Notes under the pieces: model-generated
What the model was told of the DNA's origin: nothing
Seen by the model: only the letters and a program-made list of their open reading frames with translations
Database searches by the model: none
Shown: piece after piece, positions 1 to 8,776 of the stretch
How positions within the stretch are numbered: position 1 is the stretch's first letter
How the letters are laid out: every line of letters starts with the position of its first letter
Program-made: the position numbers and the translations under genes
From: KBS50 sp042666615
GTDB lineage: Bacteria > Actinomycetota > Actinomycetes > Mycobacteriales > Micromonosporaceae
Direction of reading: 5' to 3'
DNA: 64,000 nucleotides
Assembly (NCBI RefSeq): GCF_042666615.1
Contig: NZ_JBHTDD010000018.1
Location: 100,449 to 164,448 of the forward strand

Positions 1-810
1 CCCCAGCGACGCCGCCCGCAGCGACGCGGTGCCGAGCTTCTCGACGACGGCCCGGACGTGCGCCCCCGGCCGCAGCGGCACCGCGGCGGTCGCCGCCCCG
101 GCGAGGAATACCCAACCCGACTCCAGCCGCACGCCGTGCCGGCCGGCCAGCCGGATCCCCTCGGCCAGCGCCCGGCGCGGGTCGCCGAGGATCGCAGCCG
201 TCGAGCCGACCTGGGCCACCCGGCCGTCGATCTCCAGCAGCACGCCCAGGTTGTCCAGGCCGTCCGGCACCGGCGACCACGGTCCCACCACGAACGCCGC
301 CGCGGAGGTGTTGTCCGCGATCACGTCGGGCAACGAGAATCGGAAGTTGGCGTACCGGGAGTCGATCAGCTCGATCGCGGGGGCCACCGCGCGCACCGCG
401 TCAGCGAACGAGCCCAGCGGCTCGTCCGGCTCGGGCACCCGGTCCACCAGGAAGGCGACCTCCGGCTCGACCCGAGGATGGATGTACGCGGAGACGTCGA
501 CCTGCCCCCCGTCGGGCACCCGCATGGCGTCGGTGAGCCGCCCCCAGATCACCTCGTCGACCCCGACCTGGGCCATCTTGGCCCGACTGGTCAGCCCCAT
601 CTTCAGCCCCGCCAGGCGTTCGCCCCGGGCCAACCGGCGCCGCAGCAGCGCGTCCTGCACCGCGTACGCGGCGTCGGTGTCCAGCCCGGCCTCGGCGGCG
701 AGCTGGGCGATCGGGGTCGCCGAGTCGGCCGCCACCCCCAGCCGCTCGGCGAGCGCCACCGGGTCAGCCGCGCTCGCCGGGTCGGCCGACGCCACCGGTT
801 CCGCGGTCAC
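1..810 (-). CDS. 2-keto-4-pentenoate hydratase / oxalocrotonate decarboxylase family protein (3' end off window)
   Basis: Fumarylacetoacetase-fold family protein, likely the 2-oxopent-4-enoate hydratase that makes 4-hydroxy-2-oxovalerate for the aldolase encoded just upstream. The 270 visible codons cover nearly the usual length (about 260 aa); the C-terminus and stop lie beyond the window. Family segments seen are KMGLTS (70-75), HPRVEPEVAF (111-120), ELIDSRY (147-153) and ADNTSA (165-170). The GTG start overlaps the aldolase stop by 4 bases (GTGA). It resembles the decarboxylase four genes up the pathway, so hydratase versus decarboxylase is assigned by position next to the aldolase and is an inference. 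Confidence 0.85.
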   Translation of the reverse strand, partial: MTAEPVASADPASAADPVALAERLGVAADSATPIAQLAAEAGLDTDAAYAVQDALLRRRLARGERLAGLKMGLTSRAKMAQVGVDEVIWGRLTDAMRVPDGGQVDVSAYIHPRVEPEVAFLVDRVPEPDEPLGSFADAVRAVAPAIELIDSRYANFRFSLPDVIADNTSAAAFVVGPWSPVPDGLDNLGVLLEIDGRVAQVGSTAAILGDPRRALAEGIRLAGRHGVRLESGWVFLAGAATAAVPLRPGAHVRAVVEKLGTASLRAASLG

Positions 811-1868
811 CGGTTCGCCTCCCCGGCCAGGTCCAGCGCCACATCCACGATCATGTCCTCCTGCCCGCCGACCATCCGCCGCCGGCCCAACTCCACCAGG
901 ATCGACCGGACGTCCACGCCGTACCGCGCCGACGCCCGCTCGGCGTGCCGCAGGAAGCTGGAGTAGACCCCGGCGTACCCCAGCGACAGCGTCTCCCGGT
1001 CCACCCGGACCGGCCGGTCCTGGGTCGGCCGCACCAGGTCGTCGGCCGCGTCCATGAGCGCGAACACGTCGCAGCCGTGCCGCCAGCCGTGCAACTCGGC
1101 GACCGCCACGAAGACCTCCAGCGGCGCGTTGCCGGCGCCGGCGCCCTGCCCGGCGAGCGAGGCGTCCACCCGGACCGTCCGCCCGTGGGTGGCCCCGGCG
1201 TCGGCCGGACCGGCGCCGAGGATCCGGCCGTGCTCCACCGCGACCACGCTGTTCGCCACCCCGAGCGAGAGGTTGTGGTGCGCGTGGATACCGATCTGCG
1301 TCGCCGGGTCGAGCACCTGCCGGTAGGCGTCGACCCGTTCGGCCACGTCGGACATCAGCAGCCGGCCGCCGGAGTCGGTGACGTAGACGCAGTGCGCCCC
1401 GTACGACTCCATGAGCCTGGCCTGGGCGGCCAGCCCGGCCGGGTCGTTCATGTGGGACATCATCAGGAAGCCCGAGACGTCCATGCCGTTCTCCCGGGCC
1501 CACGAGATGTGCTGGGCGGAGATGTCCGCCTCGGTGCAGTGGGTGGCGATCCGGACGCTTGTCACCCCGAGGTCCCGGGCCGCCCGCAGGTCGGCGATGG
1601 TGCCGATGCCGGGCAGCAGCAGGGTGGTCAGTTTCGCGGTGGTGAGCACCTCGGCCGCCGCCGCGATCCACTCCGCGTCGCTTGCCGCGCCGTGGCCGTA
1701 GGTGACGCTGGACCCGGCGAGCCCGTCCCCGTGCGCCACCTCGATCGCCGCCACCCCGGCCGCGTCCAGCGCCGCCGCGATGGCACGGACCTGGTCCACG
1801 GTGTAGCGGTGGGCGACGGCGTGCATCCCGTCGCGCAGTGTCACGTCCTGGATGTAGAGGTCCGTCAC
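807..1868 (-). CDS. 4-hydroxy-2-oxovalerate aldolase
   Basis: Class II pyruvate aldolase (DmpG/BphI/MhpE family, 353 aa, usual length about 340) that splits 4-hydroxy-2-oxovalerate into pyruvate and acetaldehyde. The N-terminus has the family motif with R12, D13 and H16; the metal-binding HAHH lies at 195-198, after a TIM-barrel core. A C-terminal communication domain that docks on the acetaldehyde dehydrogenase follows from about residue 280. The start overlaps the stop of the dehydrogenase gene by 4 bases, as expected for subunits of one channelling complex. This family is well conserved. Confidence 0.95.
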   Translation of the reverse strand: MTDLYIQDVTLRDGMHAVAHRYTVDQVRAIAAALDAAGVAAIEVAHGDGLAGSSVTYGHGAASDAEWIAAAAEVLTTAKLTTLLLPGIGTIADLRAARDLGVTSVRIATHCTEADISAQHISWARENGMDVSGFLMMSHMNDPAGLAAQARLMESYGAHCVYVTDSGGRLLMSDVAERVDAYRQVLDPATQIGIHAHHNLSLGVANSVVAVEHGRILGAGPADAGATHGRTVRVDASLAGQGAGAGNAPLEVFVAVAELHGWRHGCDVFALMDAADDLVRPTQDRPVRVDRETLSLGYAGVYSSFLRHAERASARYGVDVRSILVELGRRRMVGGQEDMIVDVALDLAGEANR

Positions 1869-2809
1869 GAGGTCACCCCCGCCACCGGTCGCGAGCCGCG
1901 CAGCGCCGCCAGCCGTTCGCCGGTACGCAGCGCGGCCGACGTCATGATGTCCAGGTTTCCCGCGTACGCGGGCAGGTAGTGACCGGCCCCGGAAACCTCC
2001 AGGAAGACGGAGACCTGCAGCGCGTCCAGCCGCCGGCCGAGGCTCGGCAGGTAGGCGTCCACCCGGTCGAACTGCACGTCCTGCTTGAGCCGGTAACCCG
2101 GCACGTACTCCTGGACGGTGGCCACCATGTCGGCCACCGACGCGGCGATCGCGGCGCGGTCGGCGTCGACGTCCGGGCAGAGGCAGAAGACGGTGTCCCG
2201 CATCAACAGCGGCGGATCCGCCGGGTTGAGCACGATGATCGCCTTGCCCCGCTCGGCGCCGCCCACCACCTCGATGGCCCGAGCCGTGGTCTCGGTGAAC
2301 TCGTCGATGTTGGCCCGGGTGCCCGGTCCGGCGGACTTCGAGGCGATCGAGGCGACGATCTCGCCGTACGCCACCGGGCTGACCCGGCCGACGGCGGCGA
2401 CGATCGGCACGGTGGCCTGCCCGCCGCAGGTGACCATGTTGACGTTCCGCTCGTGCAGGTGCTCGTCGAGGTTGACCGGCGGCACCACGTACGGGCCGAG
2501 GGCGGCCGGGGTCAGGTCGACCACAGTCCGGCCGTGCGCCGCAAGCACCGCGTCGGTGTGCCGGTGCGCACCGGCCGAGGTGGCGTCGAAGACCAACGCC
2601 ACGTCGGCGAACTCGGGCAGCGCCACCAGTCCCTCGACGCCCTCGGCGGTGGTCGCCACGCCGAGCCGGCGGGCCCGGGCCAACCCGTCGGAGGCCGGGT
2701 CGATGCCGGCCATCGCCACCATGCGCAGGCTCTCACTGAGCCGGAGCACCTTGATCATCAGGTCGGTTCCGATGTTGCCGGAACCGATCACCGCCACCCC
2801 GACCGTCAT
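1865..2809 (-). CDS. Acetaldehyde dehydrogenase (acylating)
   Basis: DmpF/BphJ/MhpF family, 314 aa. Converts acetaldehyde, NAD+ and CoA to acetyl-CoA and NADH, and works in complex with the adjacent aldolase. The N-terminal Rossmann motif GSGNIG is at 9-14 and the catalytic cysteine is C128 in the segment NMVTCGGQ. ATG start overlaps the stop of the upstream decarboxylase (ATGA), and the stop overlaps the aldolase start. This is the last energy-yielding step of the meta-cleavage route of the operon. Confidence 0.96.
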   Translation of the reverse strand: MTVGVAVIGSGNIGTDLMIKVLRLSESLRMVAMAGIDPASDGLARARRLGVATTAEGVEGLVALPEFADVALVFDATSAGAHRHTDAVLAAHGRTVVDLTPAALGPYVVPPVNLDEHLHERNVNMVTCGGQATVPIVAAVGRVSPVAYGEIVASIASKSAGPGTRANIDEFTETTARAIEVVGGAERGKAIIVLNPADPPLLMRDTVFCLCPDVDADRAAIAASVADMVATVQEYVPGYRLKQDVQFDRVDAYLPSLGRRLDALQVSVFLEVSGAGHYLPAYAGNLDIMTSAALRTGERLAALRGSRPVAGVTS

Positions 2810-3642
2810 GATGAAACCTCTCGCGAAGAGAAACAGGTCCGCACCGACCCCAGCCCCGAGATCCGCGCCTCGTACGCCGCACCGGGCGTCACCGGCACCA
2901 TGGGGCCGAGTGCCCCGGAGAGCACCACTTCCCCGGCGCGCAGCGGGTCGCCGGCGCGGGCCAGGGTGCCGGCCAGCCAGGCGAGCGCGTGCAGCGGGTT
3001 GCCCAGGCAGGCCGCCCCGGCGCCCACCGACACCGGCTCGCCCGCGTGCTCCAGCACCATGCCGCACAATCGCAGGTCCACGTCGGCGAGCCGGCGCGGG
3101 GCCGTTCCGAGGACGAACAGGCCGCTGGAGGCGTTGTCCGCAACGGTGTCCACGATGGAGATGTCCCAGCCGGCCACCCGGGAGTCGACGACCTCGATGG
3201 CCGGCAGCAGGTGGTCGACGGCCCGGACGACGTCCACAGTGGTCACCCGCTCGTCGGTCAGGTCGGTCCCGAGCACGAAGGCTACCTCGGCCTCGACCCG
3301 TGGCTGGAGCAGTCGGGCCAGGTCGATCTCGTCGCCGTCCGGCACCGCCATCGCGTCGGTAAGCACCCCGAAGTCGGGCTGGAAGACGCCGAAGCTCTCC
3401 TGCACCGCCCGGGAGGTCAACCCCACCTTCGCACCAACCCGGCGCTGCCCGCCGGCCAGCCAGCGCCGCACCTGGCGCTGCTGCACCTGGTACGCCGACT
3501 CGATATCACCGGCCGGCAGCAGCCGGTCCCGCAGCGGCGGGCAGGGCTTGCCCTCGTCCCGGGCGGTGTCCAACTCGGCCGCCGCCCCGTCGATGTCGAC
3601 CTCGCCGTGCTTGATGATCCACGCGGCACTTCTCGCGTTCAT
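2806..3642 (-). CDS. 2-oxo-3-hexenedioate (4-oxalocrotonate) decarboxylase family protein
   Basis: 278-aa member of the same family as the hydratase at the window's left edge. In meta-cleavage pathways the decarboxylase turns 4-oxalocrotonate into 2-oxopent-4-enoate. Visible motifs include VGLTSRA, QPRVEAEVAF and VVDSRVAGWD. It starts with ATG overlapping the stop of the aldehyde dehydrogenase (ATGA) and its stop overlaps the acetaldehyde dehydrogenase start. The position directly after the dehydrogenase that would form the muconate/oxalocrotonate precursor supports the decarboxylase reading over hydratase; the sequence alone does not separate them. Confidence 0.88.
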   Translation of the reverse strand: MNARSAAWIIKHGEVDIDGAAAELDTARDEGKPCPPLRDRLLPAGDIESAYQVQQRQVRRWLAGGQRRVGAKVGLTSRAVQESFGVFQPDFGVLTDAMAVPDGDEIDLARLLQPRVEAEVAFVLGTDLTDERVTTVDVVRAVDHLLPAIEVVDSRVAGWDISIVDTVADNASSGLFVLGTAPRRLADVDLRLCGMVLEHAGEPVSVGAGAACLGNPLHALAWLAGTLARAGDPLRAGEVVLSGALGPMVPVTPGAAYEARISGLGSVRTCFSSREVSS

Positions 3643-5147
3643 GTCAGGTCCACGCAGACGTTCGTCAGTTCGGAATAGAAGTCGAGTGAGTGCACGCCGC
3701 CCTCGCGACCGATGCCGCTGGCCTTCACCCCACCGAACGGGGTACGCAGATCGCGCAGGAACCAGGTGTTCACCCAGACGATGCCGGCGTCCAACCGGGT
3801 GCCGGCGCGGTGCGCCCGGCCCACGTCCCGGGTCCACACCGTGGCCGCCAGGCCGTACTCGGTGCCGTTGGCCACGGCGTACGCCTCCTCCTCGTCGTCG
3901 AACGGCGCCACGTGCACAACCGGTCCGAAGATCTCCTCCCGGTTGGTCCGGGCGTCCGGCCCGAGTCCGGTCAGCACCGTCGGCTCGACGTACGCGCCCC
4001 CGTCGCGGGCGTCGCCGAACCGGGGCGTTCCGCCACCGGTTCGCACCTCGGCTCCCTCGGCCCGGGCCAGGTCGTAGTGGCCGAGCACCTTGTCCCGGTG
4101 CTGGTGCGAGATCAGCGGCATGTTCGCGGTGGCCTCGTCGGCCGGCCAGCCGTACGACAGTTCGCCGGCACGCTTGGCCAACCGCTCGACGAACTCGTCG
4201 AAGACCGGCCGCTGCACGTACAACCGCTCGGTGCACAGGCACACCTGACCGCCGTTTGTGAAGCTGGACCGGACCGAGCCGGCGATCGCGGCGTCCAGGT
4301 CGGCGTCGGCGAAGACCAATCCGGCGTTCTTGCCGCCCAGCTCGAAGGAGACCGCCTTCACCCCGTCCGCCGCGGCGCGCATGATGGCGCTGCCGGTGGC
4401 CGACTCGCCGGTGAAGGTGATCGCGTCCACCCCCGGATGCCGGGTGAGGAACTCCCCCGCCGAGTCCGGGCCGAAGCCGTGCACCAGGTTGAACACCCCG
4501 TCCGGTACGCCGGCCGCCGCCATCACCTCGGCGAGCAGGGTGGCCGACGCGGGCGTCTCCTCGCTGGGCTTCACCACGACGGCGTTCCCGCAGGCCAGCG
4601 CTGGGGCCACCTTCCAGGTGAGCAGCAGCAACGGAAGGTTCCACGGGACCACCACGGCCACCACCCCGACCGGTTTCCGGACGGCGTAGTTGAGCGCCCG
4701 TCCGCCGGTCGGGGTCACCGTGGTGAACGACTCGGCCGGCGCGGTCGCCACGATCTCGGCGAAAGTCCGGAAGTTCGCCGCCCCGCGCGGGATGTCCAAC
4801 GTGCGGGCCTGCGCGATGGCCTTGCCGGTGTCGGCTACCTCGGCCGTGACCAGATCGTCGAAGCGCCTGTCGAGTTCGTCGGCGATCCGGCGCAGCAGAT
4901 CGGCCCGGTCCCGTTCGCCGCTCCGGCCCCACGGCCCACGCAACGCGGCCCGCGCGGCGGCCACCGCGCCGTCGACGGTCCCAGGGTCCGCCTCGGCCAC
5001 CTCGAAGACCGGTTCACCGGTGACCGGGCTGTGCTTGGCGAACCGCCGCCCGGTGTCGACGAACTCGCCACCGACGAAGTTGCGCAGCAGCCGGGGCCCG
5101 TCCGGGGCCCGGCCGGTCATCAGCCGCGGATCCCAGCCCCCGGTCAC
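3639..5147 (-). CDS. Aldehyde dehydrogenase, likely 2-aminomuconate / 2-hydroxymuconate 6-semialdehyde dehydrogenase
   Basis: NAD-dependent aldehyde dehydrogenase, 502 aa. Shows the NAD-binding segment VVPWNLPL (167-174), catalytic glutamate E269 in FELGGKN, and catalytic cysteine C303 in GGQVC. In the kynurenine route it would oxidise 2-aminomuconate semialdehyde to 2-aminomuconate. Substrate assignment comes from its place between kynurenine 3-monooxygenase and the decarboxylase; 2-hydroxymuconic semialdehyde dehydrogenases are close homologues. The GTG start overlaps the monooxygenase stop (GTGA). No 2-aminomuconate deaminase is visible in the window. Confidence 0.93.
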   Translation of the reverse strand: MTGGWDPRLMTGRAPDGPRLLRNFVGGEFVDTGRRFAKHSPVTGEPVFEVAEADPGTVDGAVAAARAALRGPWGRSGERDRADLLRRIADELDRRFDDLVTAEVADTGKAIAQARTLDIPRGAANFRTFAEIVATAPAESFTTVTPTGGRALNYAVRKPVGVVAVVVPWNLPLLLLTWKVAPALACGNAVVVKPSEETPASATLLAEVMAAAGVPDGVFNLVHGFGPDSAGEFLTRHPGVDAITFTGESATGSAIMRAAADGVKAVSFELGGKNAGLVFADADLDAAIAGSVRSSFTNGGQVCLCTERLYVQRPVFDEFVERLAKRAGELSYGWPADEATANMPLISHQHRDKVLGHYDLARAEGAEVRTGGGTPRFGDARDGGAYVEPTVLTGLGPDARTNREEIFGPVVHVAPFDDEEEAYAVANGTEYGLAATVWTRDVGRAHRAGTRLDAGIVWVNTWFLRDLRTPFGGVKASGIGREGGVHSLDFYSELTNVCVDLT

Positions 5148-6487
5148 CCGCGCCTCCCTCGGCTGATGGCGGTGCCGGCCGCGCCCAGCAACAGCGCGAC
5201 CGCCCCGGCGGCCACCGCGCCGAGCGCCCGGTGCTGCCGGCGGGTCCGGCGCCGAACCTCGGCGTACGGGGTGGTCGAGAACGACACCAGTTCGTACCGG
5301 GAAACGTACCGGCCGGGCAGGGCCCGTTCCAGTGCGTGTTCCACCCGGCGACCGAGCTGGAACATCGGCGAGGCGACCTTGTCCCGCATCTCGACGAAGT
5401 TGTCAAGCGCCATCTGGGCGATGGCCTCCACGTTCTCCTGGCGCCGCCGCTCGAACAGCGGCAGCGCCGCCGTCCAGTCGTCGCCGCAGTCGTCCAGGCA
5501 CCGGTCCAGCTCCACCACGTCCTCGAAGGCGCAGTTGGCGCCCTGGCCGTAGAACGGGACGATGGCGTGCGCCGCGTCGCCGAGCAGCGCCACCGTGCCG
5601 CCAACCTGCCACGGTCCGCAGCGCACCGTGCCGAGCAGTCCGACCGGGTTCTGCTGGAAGTCGTCCACCAGGTTGGGGGCCAGTGGTGGCAGGTCCGGAT
5701 AGTGGGCGGCGAAGTGCGCCTCGATCGCCGCCGGACTGCTCAACGAGGCGAAGCTCGCCGTGCCGTGGGTCGGCCAGAACAGGGTGCAGGTGAACGACCG
5801 GTCCGGATTCGGCAAGGCGATCATCATCGAGGTGCCGCGTGGCCAGATGTGCAGCGCCTCGGGATCGAGCGCGTAGTCCCCGCCGATCGGGGGGATGGTC
5901 AACTCCTTGTAGCCGTAGTCGAGGAAATCGAGGCTTTCGGTAAGCGCCCCGTACCCGAGGAGTTGCCCGCGCACCGCGGAGCCGGCGCCGTCGGTGCCCA
6001 GGACGACCGCCGCGGCGGCCGGGTCCTTGCCGGCCGGTGTCTCGAACATCATGTCGCCGGTCGCCGGATCGAGGCCCACCAGCCGGTGGTCGAAGGCGAT
6101 CCGGACGCCCGGCGCCGCCTCGGCGGCGTCCAGCAGCGCGTTGTTCAGCGCCCCCCGGCTGATCGAGTTGATCGCCCGATCCTCGGTGGCGCTGTATGGC
6201 TGGAACGTCGTCTCCCCCGTCACCGGATGGATCATCCGACCGCGCATCGGCAGCGCGTCCGACATGACCTGCTCGGCCAGCCCGATCCGGCGCAGCGCGT
6301 CCAGACCCCGCTCGGAGAGTGCCAGGTTGATCGAACGACCCCGCTCGACCTGACCGGTACGCGGGTCACCCCGCCGCTCGTAGAGCGCCACCCGGTAACC
6401 CCGCCGGGCCAGGAAGCAGGCGAGCAGGCAGCCGGCCAGACCGGCCCCGACGATCGCGACCTCGTCGTCGCGTCGCGTGTCAGTCAC
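5144..6487 (-). CDS. Kynurenine 3-monooxygenase
   Basis: FAD-dependent aromatic hydroxylase of 447 aa that converts L-kynurenine to 3-hydroxykynurenine. FAD motif GAGLAG is at residues 14-19 and the second FAD motif GDAAHAIVPFYGQG lies about residue 300, both with typical KMO context. The last ~30 residues form a hydrophobic stretch (AVAAGAVALLLGAAG) flanked by arginines, so the protein may be anchored to the membrane; the mitochondrial enzyme of animals also has a C-terminal anchor. GTG start overlaps the kynureninase stop by 4 bases. Lies between kynureninase and the semialdehyde dehydrogenase. Confidence 0.94.
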   Translation of the reverse strand: MTDTRRDDEVAIVGAGLAGCLLACFLARRGYRVALYERRGDPRTGQVERGRSINLALSERGLDALRRIGLAEQVMSDALPMRGRMIHPVTGETTFQPYSATEDRAINSISRGALNNALLDAAEAAPGVRIAFDHRLVGLDPATGDMMFETPAGKDPAAAAVVLGTDGAGSAVRGQLLGYGALTESLDFLDYGYKELTIPPIGGDYALDPEALHIWPRGTSMMIALPNPDRSFTCTLFWPTHGTASFASLSSPAAIEAHFAAHYPDLPPLAPNLVDDFQQNPVGLLGTVRCGPWQVGGTVALLGDAAHAIVPFYGQGANCAFEDVVELDRCLDDCGDDWTAALPLFERRRQENVEAIAQMALDNFVEMRDKVASPMFQLGRRVEHALERALPGRYVSRYELVSFSTTPYAEVRRRTRRQHRALGAVAAGAVALLLGAAGTAISRGRRG

Positions 6488-7788
6488 AGTCGTCCCTCCA
6501 CCGTTTCGGCGAGCGCCGTGGCCACCCGCCAGCAGTCGTGGTACGTCGAATAGAGCGGCACCGGAGCGAACCGGATGATGTCCGGTTCCCGGGCGTCGGC
6601 GATCACGCCGTGCTCGTGCCGCAGCCGCCTGGTCAGCTCCCCGGTGCCGCCTCCGGTCAGCCGCACCGACAGTTGGCAACCCCGCCGCTCGGGTTCCCGT
6701 GGGGTGACCACCGTCAGCGGCCGGGCGGGGACGACCTCGTCGAGCAGCCGCTCCAGGAATCCGGTGAGGCGGCGGCTGCGGGCCCGCAACGCGTCCATGC
6801 CTACCGTGTCGAAGACTTCCAGCGAGGTCCGGACCGGACCCATCGCGAAGATGGGCGGGTTGGAGAGCTGCCACGCCTCGGCGGTGGCCGGCGGCCGGGA
6901 CACCGGCGCCATCTCGAATCGGGTGGCCGCGTCGGTCCCCCACCAACCGTCGAACCGGGGCAGGTTCGGATCGTCCAGGTGCCGTTCGTGGATGAAGGCG
7001 GCGGCCAGCGCGCCCGGGCCGGCGTTGAGGTACTTATACGAGCACCAGGCCGCGAAGTCGACGTCCCAGTCGTGCAGCCGCAGCGGCACGTTGCCGGCGG
7101 CGTGCGCCAGGTCCCACCCGGCCACCGCGCCGGCCGCCCGGGCCGCCGCCGTGATCGTCGGGATGTCCATCAGCTCGCCGGTCAGGTAGTTCACCCCGCC
7201 GAACAGGACCAGCGCCACCCGGTGGCCCTCGCGGGCCAGGTAGTCGCAGACGTCCTCGGTGCGCAGGGTCTCCTCGCCCGGCCGGGGACGCAACCGCACC
7301 ACCGCCTCGTCCGGGTCGAGGCCGTGGTACCGAACCTGGCTGCGCACGGCGTAGCTGTCCGACGGGAACGCGGTGTCCTCGATCAGGATCCGGTGACGTT
7401 CGCCGGCCGGCCGGTAGAACGACACCATCAACAGGTGCAGGTTGACCGTCAGCGAATTCATCACCACGGTCTCCGCGGGCCGGGCGCCGACCAGTCGCGC
7501 CGCCGGCTCGGTGAGCAGATCGTGGTACGCGATCCAGGGGCGGTCCGCGTCCAGGTGGCCCTCCACGCCCAGCAGCCGCCAGGCGTCGAGATCGGCCAGC
7601 AGTTCGTCGCGGGTCGCCCTGGGTGGCAGGCCGAGCGAGTTGCCGGCCAGGTAGGCGACCTCGGGATACCGGCCGCCGTCGGCCGGCGGGATGTGGAACA
7701 GGTGCCGGTGGCCGGGATCGGCCTCGTCCAACCGGCGGGCCTCGGCCTCGTCCAGCCGGTGGGCGTCGCTCTCGGGGGTGCTGGGCAT
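6484..7788 (-). CDS. kynU: Kynureninase
   Basis: PLP-dependent hydrolase, 434 aa (usual about 410-420), cleaving (3-hydroxy)kynurenine to (3-hydroxy)anthranilate and alanine. The PLP lysine is K252 in CSYKYLNAGPG, the cofactor aspartate D226 is in GWDLAHAAGN, and the substrate-binding N-terminal motif YLAGNSLG is present (46-53). The first ~30 residues are Asp/Glu/Arg-rich and slightly repetitive (RLDEAEARRLDEAD). ATG start 20 bases downstream of the dioxygenase stop; the stop overlaps the KMO start. Confidence 0.95.
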   Translation of the reverse strand: MPSTPESDAHRLDEAEARRLDEADPGHRHLFHIPPADGGRYPEVAYLAGNSLGLPPRATRDELLADLDAWRLLGVEGHLDADRPWIAYHDLLTEPAARLVGARPAETVVMNSLTVNLHLLMVSFYRPAGERHRILIEDTAFPSDSYAVRSQVRYHGLDPDEAVVRLRPRPGEETLRTEDVCDYLAREGHRVALVLFGGVNYLTGELMDIPTITAAARAAGAVAGWDLAHAAGNVPLRLHDWDVDFAAWCSYKYLNAGPGALAAAFIHERHLDDPNLPRFDGWWGTDAATRFEMAPVSRPPATAEAWQLSNPPIFAMGPVRTSLEVFDTVGMDALRARSRRLTGFLERLLDEVVPARPLTVVTPREPERRGCQLSVRLTGGGTGELTRRLRHEHGVIADAREPDIIRFAPVPLYSTYHDCWRVATALAETVEGRL

Positions 7789-7808
7789 GACGCGTATTCT
7801 CCCGCCGG

Positions 7809-8711
7809 TCACATGCCGGTGCGAGCGGACCACAACTCGGGGAACACCACCCGGGCCATGCTGCGCTGCAACCAGGTCAGTCCCGCCGAGCCGCCGCTGC
7901 CGACCTTCGCGCCCATGGTGCGCTGCACGGCCTTGACGTGGTGGTACCGCCAGTCGCCGAACTGCTCGGCCACCTCGGCCAGCGCCTCCCCGAGCAGCCG
8001 CAGGTGGTTGTCCGGGCCCTCGTCGGCATACACCGCCAGCCACGCCCGTTCGACGGCCTGACTCGGCTCGTGCTCCCGGGAGTAGTCCCGGTGCAGCACC
8101 TCGTCCGGCACGTGGTGGCCGCGCCGGGCGAGCAGCGCCAGCACGTCGTCCCACACGCTGGGGGCCGCAAGGGTGTCGACAAGTTCGGCGTACTCGGTGC
8201 TGGTCCGCCGGAACGGCCGGATCAGCGCCGCGTTGCGCAGCCCGAGCAGGAACTCCAGGTGCCGGTACATCGCCGACTGGAAGCCGGAACCCTCGCCGAG
8301 CTGGTCGCGAAACCGGTTGAAGTCGATGGGGGTCATCCAGCGCAGACCGCGCCAGGCGGCGTTCAGCCCCTCCAGATCCAGCGCGGCCCGGCGCAGCGGC
8401 GCCAGCGCGCCCCACACGTCGTCGGCCCGCAGCAGGCGCTGGGTCTCCCGCAACTCGAAGCAGGTGAGCTTGAAGTACAACTCCATGATCTGGCTGATCA
8501 TGAGGAACGACATCTCGCCGGGGTCGGAGGTAACCGTCCGTTGCAGCCGGTGCAGGTCGCTGGCCCGCACGTACGCGTCGTACGGCACCAGGTTGTCGAA
8601 CTCCAGGGTCGGGTCGCCACCGTTCGCCGCCGCCCGGGCCTCGCGTTCCGCCGCGGTGGCCGGTCGCACCGGGGCCGGATCGGCCGCCCGCAGGTCCGTG
8701 CTCTCCACCAT
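7809..8711 (-). CDS. Tryptophan 2,3-dioxygenase
   Basis: Haem dioxygenase of 300 aa that opens the indole ring of L-tryptophan to N-formylkynurenine, the first step of the operon. Family segments: MSFLMISQIMELYFK, the substrate-binding RPF/R region, and the haem-ligand histidine region DWRYHHVKAVQRTMG near residue 260. The ATG at 8711 is preceded by GAAGGGA about 5 bases upstream; an in-frame ATG at 8741 is possible. A kynurenine formamidase, needed for the next step, is not visible. First gene of the operon, divergent from the Lrp-type regulator. Confidence 0.95.
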   Translation of the reverse strand: MVESTDLRAADPAPVRPATAAEREARAAANGGDPTLEFDNLVPYDAYVRASDLHRLQRTVTSDPGEMSFLMISQIMELYFKLTCFELRETQRLLRADDVWGALAPLRRAALDLEGLNAAWRGLRWMTPIDFNRFRDQLGEGSGFQSAMYRHLEFLLGLRNAALIRPFRRTSTEYAELVDTLAAPSVWDDVLALLARRGHHVPDEVLHRDYSREHEPSQAVERAWLAVYADEGPDNHLRLLGEALAEVAEQFGDWRYHHVKAVQRTMGAKVGSGGSAGLTWLQRSMARVVFPELWSARTGM

Positions 8712-8776
8712 CGTGTCCCTTCTCGTCCGGGTAGCGTTCATGTTCTCCCGGTCGGAGCGGCGGATGGAATGCCGGA

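Noticed and set aside
1838..4261. Very long plus-strand ORF (about 807 codons) rich in Arg/Pro/Gly/His
   Set aside because: It lies antisense to three well-identified enzymes of the tryptophan operon; composition is typical of high-GC antisense reading frames.
2806..4932. Long minus-strand ORF (708 codons) extending well upstream of the decarboxylase
   Set aside because: Only the downstream part is the decarboxylase; the upstream part reads Arg/Gly-rich sequence overlapping the aldehyde dehydrogenase in another frame.
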